Source: an uncultured Anaeromyxobacter sp.
Lineage (GTDB): Bacteria; Myxococcota; Myxococcia; Myxococcales; Anaeromyxobacteraceae
NCBI GenBank assembly: GCA_903874275.1
Contig: CAIQRS010000026.1
Location: 26,875-90,874, forward strand
Direction: 5' to 3'
Length of the DNA: 64,000 nt
Both the position numbers and the translations under genes were made by a program. Positions 26,497-34,847 of the stretch are shown here, piece by piece (within the stretch, counting starts at the first letter, position 1; every line of letters starts with the position of its first letter). The notes beneath the pieces are model-generated. The model ran no database searches. It was not told the origin of the DNA and saw nothing but the letters and a program-made list of their open reading frames with translations.

Positions 26497-27372
26497 ATGA
26501 CCTTGGAACGGCTGCGGGCCGCCATGGAAACTGGCGGTCAACACATCGGCGACCTCATTTGGTGGGCTCTCGCCGAAGCCCGAATCGACACAGCGATGCT
26601 GGAGAGCATCTGGGCCGGTGCTCAACTCGCTCCGGAGTACCTGCCGGATCCGCCCACGGCGGAGAAGGCCCTCAAGTCCGCGATCCGAGAGGCCGCACTT
26701 GGCCAGTCCGAGCGGCTCATTCGGCTCGGCAAAGAAGATGAGGCGGAGGTGATCTTCGCCGTGGTGAGGGAAACCAAGCACGAAGACGGATCGATCACCT
26801 ATCAGCAGGAGACCCGCGTCATTCTCGACCGCCAGGTCGAGTCCGTCTCCTTTGACGTACCAGGCCACGACCTCGCAGGAGTCATCACGGCCAGATTCAC
26901 AGAGCTTCGCTCTACCCACATGGCCGACGACGTCCGTCGATCCATGATGAAGGTTCTAGACGCCTGCGCCGCTGTGACCCTGCGCGACCACGGCGGAGTC
27001 TACTGGGTGCCCGCGCCATACGCGGAGACCGTCCGGCGCCTGCAGGGGGCCATTGAGAAGATCGGTAGTTCACGGGTGTACCTCCTCCCCGTCCACGCCT
27101 CTGCCGACGCCAGCAAGACCCTTGGGGAAGCCGCCAAGGTTGCCATCGAAGACGAGTTGGCTGCCCTCAAGGCCGAGGTCGAGGGCTTCATGGCATCGCC
27201 ACCCGACAGGCCGTCGACGCTGGTCCGCAGGCTGGATGCGTTTGAAGGTCTTCAGGCAAGGGCCAACCTCTACCGGGACGTGCTCCAGGTCCATGTTCAA
27301 GACTTGGAGGTCACGCTTTCCGGCCTCACTACCACCGTCGAGAGCCTACTGAACCAGAAGGCGGCGGCGTAG
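26497..27372 (+). CDS. Conserved hypothetical, DUF6744-like
   Basis: I chose the ATG at 26497 (291 residues); a GTG at 26479 inside the palindrome is the alternative. The opening GDLIWWALAEARIDTAMLESIW followed by LPDPPTAEKALKSAIREA resembles the start of DUF6744-type proteins of mobile elements. The middle has beta-rich QETRVILDRQVESVSF and GVYWVPAPYAETVRRL, and the end is a likely coiled coil. No enzyme motif is visible. It begins the recombination-repair block and is probably co-expressed with the RadC-like gene 79 bases on. Confidence 0.65.
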   Translation: MTLERLRAAMETGGQHIGDLIWWALAEARIDTAMLESIWAGAQLAPEYLPDPPTAEKALKSAIREAALGQSERLIRLGKEDEAEVIFAVVRETKHEDGSITYQQETRVILDRQVESVSFDVPGHDLAGVITARFTELRSTHMADDVRRSMMKVLDACAAVTLRDHGGVYWVPAPYAETVRRLQGAIEKIGSSRVYLLPVHASADASKTLGEAAKVAIEDELAALKAEVEGFMASPPDRPSTLVRRLDAFEGLQARANLYRDVLQVHVQDLEVTLSGLTTTVESLLNQKAAA

Positions 27373-27451
27373 CGGTACCAATCTCGACCCACCCCACCGA
27401 TGGGCGGCACGGAGCGATCCTGTGCCGCCTTTTCACTTCTTGGAGGTCACC

Positions 27452-28081
27452 ATGGCCGTCTCGCCATACCAGCTCGCCCGCGAACGGGCCGAGACCGAAC
27501 ACCTTCGTCAGGTCGGGGACGACGATCTGGTGCGCGTTGTCCTCGGCTCGGACGTGAAGCTCGCCGTTCCCATTTCCACGCTGTCCCGTGCGTCCTCGCA
27601 CGAGATCGCAGGTCTGCTTGGCATCTCCAGGTCCAGGGCAGCGCGCCTGGTGACGGCGTTCGAACTGGGCCGTCGTGGGGCATGGACTCCTCCCCATCGA
27701 GGCGATCGCTGCCTCGACCCGGGGACCGTCTACACCCTCATGCGCGACCTGGCGCAGGAGGAGGCCGAGGAGTTCCACATCATCCTGCTCGACGTCCGGG
27801 GCAGGCTTCTGGGACGTCGTCTCATCTCCCGAGGGAGCCTGACCCAGTGTCCAGTTTCACCTCGGGATGTTCTGCGAGCGGTGATACGAGAAGGCGCCCA
27901 CGGGGTCATCTACATCCACAATCATCCGTCCGGTGACTGCACCCCTAGTGAATCCGACCACGACCTCACCGAGAGGCTTCGGGCTGCCGCCGAGCTGGTC
28001 GGGGTGGTCGCAAGAGACCACGTGATCGTCGGCACGGACGGGTACTACAGCTTCGTCGAGGCTGGCCGCTGGCGGCGATGA
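27452..28081 (+). CDS. RadC-like JAB/MPN-domain protein
   Basis: The start at 27452 follows cttggaggtcacc. The 209-residue protein has an N-terminal helical part (LLGISRSRAARLVTAFELGRR), then the RadC JAB domain with the metal motif IHNHPSGDCTPSESD (HxHx7SxxD-type) near residue 150 and DHVIVGTDGYYSFVEAG at the end. RadC proteins are frequent cargo of plasmids, phages and islands; their biochemical role is unsettled, with JAMM metal chemistry predicted. It is of usual size and intact. Confidence 0.9.
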   Translation: MAVSPYQLARERAETEHLRQVGDDDLVRVVLGSDVKLAVPISTLSRASSHEIAGLLGISRSRAARLVTAFELGRRGAWTPPHRGDRCLDPGTVYTLMRDLAQEEAEEFHIILLDVRGRLLGRRLISRGSLTQCPVSPRDVLRAVIREGAHGVIYIHNHPSGDCTPSESDHDLTERLRAAAELVGVVARDHVIVGTDGYYSFVEAGRWRR

Positions 28082-28130
28082 CACAAAACCAGCCCAGCGC
28101 TACGTCAAGCACACCCTGTGCGTTCGACTC

Positions 28131-28769
28131 TCACCCACGGCGACCCGCGACAACCGCCCTCACGAGCTTGGCGACTCGGTCCCTGTTCTCCATCCGAGCC
28201 TGAGAACTCAGATCCCGGGCCCGGTTCATGAAATCCGCGGGGATGCCCTTTGCCTGAACCATGTGGCCGACGCGGTCCCGCGCCCACTTGCCGACAAAGA
28301 CCACGACGCTCGGCTGTAGGGCATCTAGCCAGGCCTGGAAGTGAAGGCTCCCGCATCTATCAGCCACCGAGGTGGGCGGTGGAGAGTTGGAGACGGTGCG
28401 GCATCTGACGACGTTGCAGTAGGCGATGTCATCGAGAGTCATGCCGCACTCCTCCAGTGGAAAGTAGGACCCACTGATCGGCCACGAAGGTACGAAGTCC
28501 CGCATCACTCCCAAGGCCCCTAGCAAGCTCTGCTTGGTCTGGTTGTCGCGGAGGGACCTAAGTGCCGCCGTGTACGCCTTGTCTCGGGCGGCGAGACCTA
28601 CGGTCGGGACCCCGGGATTCTGCCCGACCAAGAATACCCCCGTCTCCCCGTAGCGGCGACCCACGAAGCCGGGTTGGGGAACGTTCTCGCCGGAGTCACG
28701 GAGCAGTTTTCCAACGGCCGAACATGCTTCGCACGACACAACCCGGGCGTAGTCGAGGACGGTCAGCAT
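28131..28769 (-). CDS. Uracil-DNA glycosylase superfamily protein (family 4/5-like)
   Basis: The 212-residue product from ATG 28769 has an SCEAC motif at about 10-14 and further cysteines in CNVVRCRT and ADRCGS that fit a 4Fe-4S cluster. GQNPGVP matches UDG motif 1 (GExPG, with Gln for Glu), and VVVFVGKWARDRV matches the late strand where most family members have a GxxA/H motif. It is the only minus-strand gene between the RadC-like and MoxR genes. A much longer open frame continues upstream, but it only mirrors the MoxR gene. It may excise a damaged or modified base. The link to 7-deazaguanine is speculative. Confidence 0.75.
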   Translation of the reverse strand: MLTVLDYARVVSCEACSAVGKLLRDSGENVPQPGFVGRRYGETGVFLVGQNPGVPTVGLAARDKAYTAALRSLRDNQTKQSLLGALGVMRDFVPSWPISGSYFPLEECGMTLDDIAYCNVVRCRTVSNSPPPTSVADRCGSLHFQAWLDALQPSVVVFVGKWARDRVGHMVQAKGIPADFMNRARDLSSQARMENRDRVAKLVRAVVAGRRG

Positions 28770-28889
28770 CCAGACACGATACGCGATGGACGGACAGTCG
28801 CCCCCCAGATCCGTCACGCCCCCCCACATACGCAAATCGGCCGGTCGCCCCACAGCAAGGGGTTGCCGCCGCTCTTCAAGGAGATCTAC

Positions 28890-30029
28890 ATGACCATCAA
28901 CCCCCTCACGCAGCTTCGCACCGACCTCGCCACCAGGTTCCCGGAGAGGTCCAACGTCATCGACGGTGCGCTCGCCGCCGTACTCGCCGGGGAGCACGTC
29001 CTGCTCCTCGGCCCCCCGGGGACGGCAAAGTCGGCTCTCGCCCGCGCCATCGCCCAGGCCTTCGGTGGCAGCTACTTCGAGCGCCTGCTCACCAAGTTCA
29101 GCACCCCCGAGGAGCTCTTCGGGGCCATCTCCCTCAAGGCCCTGGAGCAGGATCGGTTCGCACGGGTCGTCACCGGCAAGCTGCCCGAGGCCGAGTTCGC
29201 GTTCGTGGATGAGGTCTTCAAGGCGAACTCCGCCATCCTGAACAGCCTGCTCGCCATCATCAACGAGCGGATCTTCCACAACGATGGGCAGCCCATCTCC
29301 TGTCCGTTGGTGACCATGTTCGGGGCATCCAACGAGTTGCCCGACGGGAAGGACCTGGAGGCGCTGTTCGACAGGTTCCTCCTCCGGTTCGACGTGGGCT
29401 ACCTGCTCCGTCCCGCCAATCTCCGGCTCGTCCTCACCTCCCCCGAGCCCACGGCCTCCCAGGCCATGAAGATGGCGGACCTGCGCAAGGCCCAGGCCGA
29501 CGTCGGGAAGGTCGCCATCACCGACGAGACCATCGACGCCCTCATCGAGATCCGCGACGCCTGCAAGGGCGAGGGGATCATCGCCAGCGACCGGCGCTGG
29601 AAGAAGGCACTCAAGATCGTCCAGGCGACGGCGTACATGTCCGGGGAGAAGAAGACCTCCCCCGAGGATCTGGCCATCCTCGTCGACTCCCTGTGGCGGG
29701 AGCCCAAGGACCGGCCCAAGGTTGCCCGGTTGGTGGGCAAGCTCGCCGATCCCGTCGGCGCCCAGGCGGCGGAAATTCTCGACGCCGCGAGAGAGACGGC
29801 CTCCAAGGTCGCGGCCCTGAAGGCTGGGGACCGCAAGGCCTACATCAGCCAGGCTGCCCAGGCCCTGGAGCAGTTCCAGGCGCAGCAGAAGAAGCTGGGG
29901 CAGCTCGCGAAGGGTGCTGGCCGGAGAGCGTCCAGCGTCATCCAGGACGCGAACGACGAGATCATCGCCATCCACACCGACCTGGCCAGGACGGTCAGCG
30001 TGGGCCTGGGGCTCCGGAGTACCCGATGA
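28890..30029 (+). CDS. MoxR/RavA-type AAA+ ATPase
   Basis: The ATG at 28890 follows caaggagatctac; product 379 residues. LLLGPPGTAKSALARAIAQ (Walker A at about 40) and FAFVDEVFKANSAILNSLL (Walker B) are typical, with FGASNELP as sensor 1 and a RavA-like order overall. The C-terminal 100 residues form a helical tail (AAEILDAARETASKVAALKA). It overlaps the VWA gene by 4 bases (ATGA). MoxR-VWA pairs work as chaperone-like remodelers of target complexes; no target gene is obvious here. Confidence 0.92.
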   Translation: MTINPLTQLRTDLATRFPERSNVIDGALAAVLAGEHVLLLGPPGTAKSALARAIAQAFGGSYFERLLTKFSTPEELFGAISLKALEQDRFARVVTGKLPEAEFAFVDEVFKANSAILNSLLAIINERIFHNDGQPISCPLVTMFGASNELPDGKDLEALFDRFLLRFDVGYLLRPANLRLVLTSPEPTASQAMKMADLRKAQADVGKVAITDETIDALIEIRDACKGEGIIASDRRWKKALKIVQATAYMSGEKKTSPEDLAILVDSLWREPKDRPKVARLVGKLADPVGAQAAEILDAARETASKVAALKAGDRKAYISQAAQALEQFQAQQKKLGQLAKGAGRRASSVIQDANDEIIAIHTDLARTVSVGLGLRSTR

Positions 30030-31294
30030 AGCGGGTCCTGTACGACGTGCCCCGGTGGCACGTGTACCTCCACCGGGATTCCCGTGGGCTTGAGAACGCC
30101 ACGGAGAGAGACACCCCAGTCACGAAGTTCGAGGACGAGGTGTTCGACCGGCTCTACTCCGGGGAGTCGAGCCTGCTCTCCCCGAAGGAGCAGGACCCCC
30201 GGCTCAAGTCCTGGGCCGAAGGAGTTCACCGCGCCTGCGAGGAACTCCCCTCGTTCAAGCGCCTTGCGGACGAGTGCCTGGGCGAGCCCATGGGGGCTGG
30301 CATCGCCGTGGAGACGCTCATGACGGCGCTCCAGCCCCAGATGCCCAAGGAGAACGACGAGCAGCCGCCCGAGAACATCCGACGCACCGTCGGGGGAGCC
30401 TGCGAGAAGGCGTCCAAGGCCGTGGAGGAGATGCGGGACGCGGTGGACGGCCTGGCGGAGATCGGGCTCCTCGCCGGCAAGGGCACGGCAACAGGCAGAC
30501 CCATGTCGGCTGGAGCGATACGCGCTCTCGCAGGGCGCCTCACGGCAGATCATCGCCTCAAGCAGATCGCCATGCTGGCAGGAAGGTTCAAGCGTATCGC
30601 GGCATCGAAGAGGCGTCAGAGGGTCAAGCACGGAGCTGACGAGGTCACCGACATCGAGATGGGCGCGGACCTGGGGCGGTTGTTGCCGTCCGAGCTGGTC
30701 AAACTCACCCACCGGACCCACCGGATGCTGGTCTTGAAGAATCTCCTCGAGCGCCAGGCGATGCAGTACCAGCTCGTCGGCAACGAGCCGTTGGGCAAGG
30801 GGCCCTTGGTGGTGTTGCTCGACAAGTCCGGCTCCATGGACGGCCCCCGGGACATCTGGGCGACGGCGCTCTCTCTGGCGCTACTCGACGAGGCGAGTCG
30901 AACCCGGCGGATGTTCGCCATGATCGCCTTCGACTACAGGGTGAAGTTCGAGGCAGTGGTGAAGCCTGGTGAATCTCTTCCCGAGGAAGCCCTCTTCACC
31001 GGCTGTGCCGGAGGAACTGAAATAGCTACCGCCATGGCACGGGGGCTGGAGTTGATCCGATCCAACCCTGGCGCCCTCCAGAAGGCCGATGTTGTCCTGG
31101 TGACGGACGGCGGCAGCGACGCTGGTCCAGCCCCCAAGCTCCGGGAGCAGGCCCAGGCCATGGGTGTGACCATCCTGGGGCTCGGCATCCGGGTGGAGCG
31201 CGAGTGGCTCGCACCCTGGTGCGACGAGATCCAGGTCGTGATGGATCTCCATCACATCGACGACACCAGCGCGGAGATCCTCTTCGCGTCGTAG
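30026..31294 (+). CDS. VWA-domain protein, MoxR partner (ViaA-like)
   Basis: The 422-residue protein has a helical N-terminal half (TVGGACEKASKAVEEMRDA and flanking) and a C-terminal von Willebrand A domain. The MIDAS is VLLDKSGSMDG (DxSxS) at about residue 265, GGTEIATAMARGLELI supplies the Thr, and VVLVTDGGSD the Asp. Its start overlaps the MoxR stop, so the two proteins are made together. Length and layout fit ViaA/CoxE-type partners. No signal peptide is present, so it acts in the cytoplasm. Confidence 0.9.
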   Translation: MKRVLYDVPRWHVYLHRDSRGLENATERDTPVTKFEDEVFDRLYSGESSLLSPKEQDPRLKSWAEGVHRACEELPSFKRLADECLGEPMGAGIAVETLMTALQPQMPKENDEQPPENIRRTVGGACEKASKAVEEMRDAVDGLAEIGLLAGKGTATGRPMSAGAIRALAGRLTADHRLKQIAMLAGRFKRIAASKRRQRVKHGADEVTDIEMGADLGRLLPSELVKLTHRTHRMLVLKNLLERQAMQYQLVGNEPLGKGPLVVLLDKSGSMDGPRDIWATALSLALLDEASRTRRMFAMIAFDYRVKFEAVVKPGESLPEEALFTGCAGGTEIATAMARGLELIRSNPGALQKADVVLVTDGGSDAGPAPKLREQAQAMGVTILGLGIRVEREWLAPWCDEIQVVMDLHHIDDTSAEILFAS

Positions 31295-31367
31295 CGGCCC
31301 GGTTGTACTCGGCGCCGCTCACCTCTCCCACTCCACCTTCGGCAGGCCTGCCGGACGGAGGGGTATC

Positions 31368-31469
31368 GTGGCACTCATCTCGCGGAAGTTCATCGAGAAG
31401 CTGCTACTCGCCGTGCTTGTAGCGATTGCGGAACTCATCGTCAGCGAGCTCACGAGGAAGAAGCGGTAG
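31368..31469 (+). CDS. Tiny predicted membrane protein (33 aa)
   Basis: A GTG at 31368 follows cggaggggtatc, a good ribosome site, and opens a 33-codon frame. The product is SRKFIEKLL, then LLAVLVAIAELIVSEL, then TRKKR: a single membrane helix with a positive end on both sides. Proteins this small are hard to confirm. It lies 73 bases after the VWA gene and may belong to the same transcript. Confidence 0.45.
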   Translation: MALISRKFIEKLLLAVLVAIAELIVSELTRKKR

Positions 31470-31625
31470 TCGGGGGGGACGCGTAGCCCGTGCCGGTGCG
31501 CGTCCCCGTTCTGGTCCAGAAGGCGAGGCCGCTTGTGGACCTACCTTTCCCCCTTACCTGCTCGCCACGCCGACCGCATGACGGACCGGGACATGGCAGC
31601 GGAGTGCGCGTAGGATTCTCCGCCC

Positions 31626-32324
31626 ATGTGCCGCAAGAACAAGACCCAGTGCGTGCTGCTCGATCCGGACCCCGCCCGGTGGGACAAGTTTGCCCCTCTG
31701 ACACCGGACCAGTCTCTGATCGACGGATTCGCGCCGTTCGAGATGGCCGTGAGGGCGGCCGCGAAGGGCCATCCCGAAGCAGCAACGTCGGAGCTTGCCA
31801 ACGTCGATGGCGACGCGGTCAGAACCTGGTTCATCGAGCACGCGCAGGTCGCGGGCAATCGCAGATACAAGACTTTTGGGAAGCCACCCATCGGTACGTG
31901 GCGGGGCGAGGTTGATCCGATCGCCTATCCACGCGCAGCCGTCGTGATGGAGGTGTTCGCCGCAGATGCCTACCGGTGTAGGTACTGCCAGCGCCAGGTC
32001 GTTCACGTCGACTTGCTCAAGCATCTTCGTACGATCCTAGGCCGTGAAGTCTTCTCGCTCGGGCCAACCAACCTCGAAATGCACGGGTCCGCGGTCGCGC
32101 ATCGTGGGGTCGTGGACCACCTGCTACCGCGGAAGCGTGGTGGCCGAACGGAGCCGGGCAACCTCGTCACCTCTTGCTACCCCTGCAACTACGGCAAGGC
32201 CCACTACACCCTGGATGACATCGCGCTCGCCGTCCCTCGACCGGTGAAGAACAACGGCTGGGACGGGCTGGTCAGCTTGATGCCAGCGCTCGCGGACGTG
32301 GCGCGCAGGGTAGCGAAGGCCTGA
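31626..32324 (+). CDS. HNH endonuclease-like protein
   Basis: The 232-residue protein carries CRYCQR at about 120, a spacer, then VVDHLLPRKRGGRTEPGNL and TSCYPCNYGKAHYTLDDI, that is, a zinc-ribbon HNH fold with two CxxC pairs and a DHLLP core. The first Asp-His of the motif is intact, so nuclease activity is expected. The N-terminal 100 residues are not recognised. No strong ribosome site is seen before 31626 (cgcccatg). Confidence 0.85.
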   Translation: MCRKNKTQCVLLDPDPARWDKFAPLTPDQSLIDGFAPFEMAVRAAAKGHPEAATSELANVDGDAVRTWFIEHAQVAGNRRYKTFGKPPIGTWRGEVDPIAYPRAAVVMEVFAADAYRCRYCQRQVVHVDLLKHLRTILGREVFSLGPTNLEMHGSAVAHRGVVDHLLPRKRGGRTEPGNLVTSCYPCNYGKAHYTLDDIALAVPRPVKNNGWDGLVSLMPALADVARRVAKA

Positions 32325-32433
32325 TCCCCGGTTCACCGGGTCGCTCGACGGGTAGGTGTAAGCGCCTGCGGAGTCATCGCCGCTTGCAGTCCGGTCGTGC
32401 TCCAAATCAGCGGCCTCCGTGGGCATAAGCCTA

Positions 32434-32454
32434 GAGTGAAGCTCAACTTCACTC
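32434..32454. repeat. Inverted repeat upstream of the rad52-like gene
   Basis: gagtgaag and cttcactc are perfect 8-base arms around ctcaa. It sits 36 bases before the start at 32491. It may be an operator for the recombination genes, perhaps for the XRE regulator at 34447, or an RNA hairpin; there is no T-run. Confidence 0.45.
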
Positions 32455-32490
32455 CGGGCTCAACTACGAGCCTCGGCCACCGGAGGCTAC

Positions 32491-33306
32491 ATGACCAACG
32501 CAGAGAAGAAGGCCATCTACGCGGCGCTCGCAGCGCCGTTCCCCGAGCACTGCATCCAGCGAACCGAGGGACGGTTGACTGGCCGTGGATACGACACCGT
32601 CGGATACGGCTACCAGTTCATCGCGAACCGGCTGAACGAGGTCCTGGGTGTCGGCGGCTGGCGTGCCCACCGGACCGTGACGGTGAAGGAGATCACCCGC
32701 TCGAACGGCCGCCCCGCGTTCGAGGCCATCTGCGACATCACCTTGGAACTCGGCGAGTGGATCGACGGGAGCTTCATGGTCTTCGCCGAGAGCCTCGCCG
32801 ACGGCGGCCACGTTGCGAGCAGCGAGGCCGACGCCAGGAAGGGCGCCTACACGAACGCGTTCAAAAAGGCCGCGGCCTTCTTCGGCGTGGGGCGGCAGGC
32901 CTACGAGGGCAGCCTGGACGACGACAACCTCCCCGGCGAGCACGTCGTCGAGGTTGTCCAGCAGCACGTGCAGCGCGTTGTGCCTGCCCAGGCCCAGGCT
33001 CCGGTCCAGCTCATCCAGTCCACGCAGAACTCCCAGGTCACGCAGCCGGCCGCTCGGCCGGTGTCCACGCAGCCCAGGAACAGGCTGACCAGCAAGCAGC
33101 TCGGCGCCCTCCAGGCCATCTCTCGCAAGCTGGGCATGGACCACGGTGGCCTCCGCGCCATCTCCAAGCAGCGCTTCAACGCGCAGCCCGAGTTCCTGAC
33201 CAGGGACCAGGCGTCGCAGCTCATCGCCAGCATGTCGGCGCAGTTGAACGGCAACGGCCAGGGGCACGGCGAGGCCCACGCCGACGAGCAGGGCGGGGTG
33301 GGATAG
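32491..33306 (+). CDS. Rad52/Rad22-family single-strand annealing protein
   Basis: Start ATG 32491 after cggaggctac. Residues 1-150 have the Rad52 fold signature: GRGYDTVGYGYQFIANRLNEV, VLGVGGWRAHRTV, ICDITLEL, GGHVASSEADARKGAYTNAF and KKAAAFFGVGRQAYEG. A glutamine-rich linker (QQHVQRVVPAQAQAPVQLI) follows, then a helical C-terminal domain (LTSKQLGALQAISRKLGM) like that of phage SSAP proteins. It is followed 2 bases later by a Cas4/RecB-like nuclease, making a two-component recombinase comparable in plan to lambda Red. Confidence 0.9.
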   Translation: MTNAEKKAIYAALAAPFPEHCIQRTEGRLTGRGYDTVGYGYQFIANRLNEVLGVGGWRAHRTVTVKEITRSNGRPAFEAICDITLELGEWIDGSFMVFAESLADGGHVASSEADARKGAYTNAFKKAAAFFGVGRQAYEGSLDDDNLPGEHVVEVVQQHVQRVVPAQAQAPVQLIQSTQNSQVTQPAARPVSTQPRNRLTSKQLGALQAISRKLGMDHGGLRAISKQRFNAQPEFLTRDQASQLIASMSAQLNGNGQGHGEAHADEQGGVG

Positions 33307-33308
33307 TC

Positions 33309-34112
33309 ATGCCCAGGCCCAAGATGCCGGACGGGCTGTACGTCTCCGTCAGCCAGGTGAAGACCTGGCTCATGTGCCCGAGGAAGTACGAGCTCAAATA
33401 CATCCGGGGAGTGGCGCCTGAGTTCGTGCCGGTGAACCTGGCGTTCGGCAGTGCGTTTCATGAGGCGCTCGCTGGCTACTACAACGAGATCAAGGTCTCC
33501 GGCGCGCCCCTGCGCCGGGACCTGGTCCTCGACACCTTCAGGGCTGCATGGGCGAAGGCCGCGGAGGGGGACGTTCCCCTCCAGGCCGACGATGACGACG
33601 ACCCGGGCGTCATGATCGACAAGGGCGTGTCGATGCTGCACGCCTTCTACGAGCAGGCAGGTACACCCGAAGTCGAGTCCGTGGAGCACGGGTTCACCAT
33701 CACGATCCATGACGTCGACACGGGCGACGCACTGGAGGAGCAGCTCGTCGGTTCGATGGACCTCCTCATCCGTGAGGAAGGTCGGATCGTCGTCGTTGAG
33801 CACAAGACGTCAGCACGTCGTTACACTGAAGATCAACTCAGGCACGACTTCCAGCTCAGCGCCTACCAGATTGCAAGTCGGGAGTCCGGCCTTGGCGATG
33901 TCGCGCTGAGGTATCAAATCGTCACGAAAACCAAGGTGCCGGCTGTGCAGATCGCTGACGTTCACCGTGACGAGCGCGACGAGCAGGACTTCCTCCGCAC
34001 CGCCGGAGGGGTCCTGCGCGCCATCGACGCCGGAGTGAGCTACCCGCTGCGAGGCTGGCAGTGCCGGACCTGCCCGTTCCAGGGTCCGTGCGAGCAACGA
34101 GGATCCTCGTGA
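33309..34112 (+). CDS. Cas4/RecB-like PD-(D/E)XK exonuclease
   Basis: The 267-residue protein has all landmarks: Cys in VKTWLMCPRKYELKY, His in FGSAFHEALAGYY, Asp in VGSMDLLI, VVVEHKTSARR (ExK), QLSAYQIA (QxxxY) and a terminal CRTCPFQGPC cluster. These predict a 4Fe-4S nuclease that resects DNA ends for the Rad52-type protein encoded just upstream. The stop overlaps the next gene's GTG by 4 bases. Confidence 0.92.
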   Translation: MPRPKMPDGLYVSVSQVKTWLMCPRKYELKYIRGVAPEFVPVNLAFGSAFHEALAGYYNEIKVSGAPLRRDLVLDTFRAAWAKAAEGDVPLQADDDDDPGVMIDKGVSMLHAFYEQAGTPEVESVEHGFTITIHDVDTGDALEEQLVGSMDLLIREEGRIVVVEHKTSARRYTEDQLRHDFQLSAYQIASRESGLGDVALRYQIVTKTKVPAVQIADVHRDERDEQDFLRTAGGVLRAIDAGVSYPLRGWQCRTCPFQGPCEQRGSS

Positions 34113-34408
34113 AGGTGGTCAGCGTCAGCGCCGAACTGACCGTCATCCAGCGTGCAACCGAGGGAGCCGCCCTGCTCGTCGAGGTCGGCAGGCAGGGCGG
34201 CATGGAGGGCGAGGACACCGGCGCGCTCGCCTCGGCCATCCTCGCACTCACGGCATGCCGGCTCCGCGACCTGGGTCGGGCCGTTCGCGGAACCCTGCCG
34301 GCGGACCTCCTCGTGGCAGCGCACAACGAGGCTGTTGAAGGAGCCGACGGCGAGGATCTTTTCCTCAGCGACAGGCGGCGACGTGTCGGCAGGAGGCGGA
34401 GGATGTAG
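34109..34408 (+). CDS. Unknown 99-aa protein
   Basis: A GTG at 34109 overlaps the nuclease stop. The product is mostly helical (VIQRATEGAALLVEVGRQGG, LASAILALTACRLRDLGRAV) and ends in a very basic tail (RRRRVGRRRRM) that may bind nucleic acid. It is not recognised. Tight coupling to the recombination genes suggests an accessory role. Confidence 0.6.
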   Translation: MKVVSVSAELTVIQRATEGAALLVEVGRQGGMEGEDTGALASAILALTACRLRDLGRAVRGTLPADLLVAAHNEAVEGADGEDLFLSDRRRRVGRRRRM

Positions 34409-34446
34409 GCGGCCCTAAGGCTTTCAAGTCCCGCCCGGGGCCGCCC

Positions 34447-34713
34447 CTACTTGGGGCGCCTGGGCTTCCTGAACAAGGAGCCCACAGGTTCGCCGAAGCC
34501 CTGGGCGAGCCGCACCAGGGTCACGAGTGTGACGTTCAGCTTGCCGGCCTCGACCTTCTGGAAGTGCTTCAGGTCAAGGTTTGCAGCTTCGGCGGCACCC
34601 TCCAGGGTCCACTTCCGCGCCAGCCGAAGCTGACGCACCCGAAGCCCCAGGGCCTTCGCCTCGGCTTTGAACCGTGGCGACTCACGGGCGACCTGGGAGG
34701 CGCGTGGAGCCAT
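34447..34713 (-). CDS. XRE-family HTH regulator (88 aa)
   Basis: Residues 20-75 form a standard HTH_3 domain: GLRVRQLRLARKWTLEGAAE, ANLDLKHFQKVEAGKLN, VTLVRLAQGFGEPVGSLF. Nothing but this domain and basic tails is present. It converges on the recombination operon and diverges from the EcsC-family gene. It may be the repressor of this island segment. Confidence 0.9.
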   Translation of the reverse strand: MAPRASQVARESPRFKAEAKALGLRVRQLRLARKWTLEGAAEAANLDLKHFQKVEAGKLNVTLVTLVRLAQGFGEPVGSLFRKPRRPK

Positions 34714-34847
34714 GCCCGCAACGTGGTCGACCTGCCCTCATCTGGGTACCTCACATGAGACGAACACTGTCCGTCGCCGTGATAGCGTCGTGTTGGTGGC
34801 GAACAGCTGAGAATCGCAATGAACATTCGCCATCAGTGAGGCTCCAG

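Noticed and set aside
28770..29975. Upstream extension of the glycosylase frame to 614 codons.
   Set aside because: It mirrors the MoxR gene on the other strand and consists of Leu/Gly/Glu-rich filler without a domain. The glycosylase motifs begin only after the ATG at 28769.
6817..34112. CRISPR-Cas adaptation genes suggested by the two Cas4-like nucleases.
   Set aside because: No cas1, cas2 or repeat-spacer array is seen anywhere. The nucleases pair with UvrD and Rad52-type genes instead.
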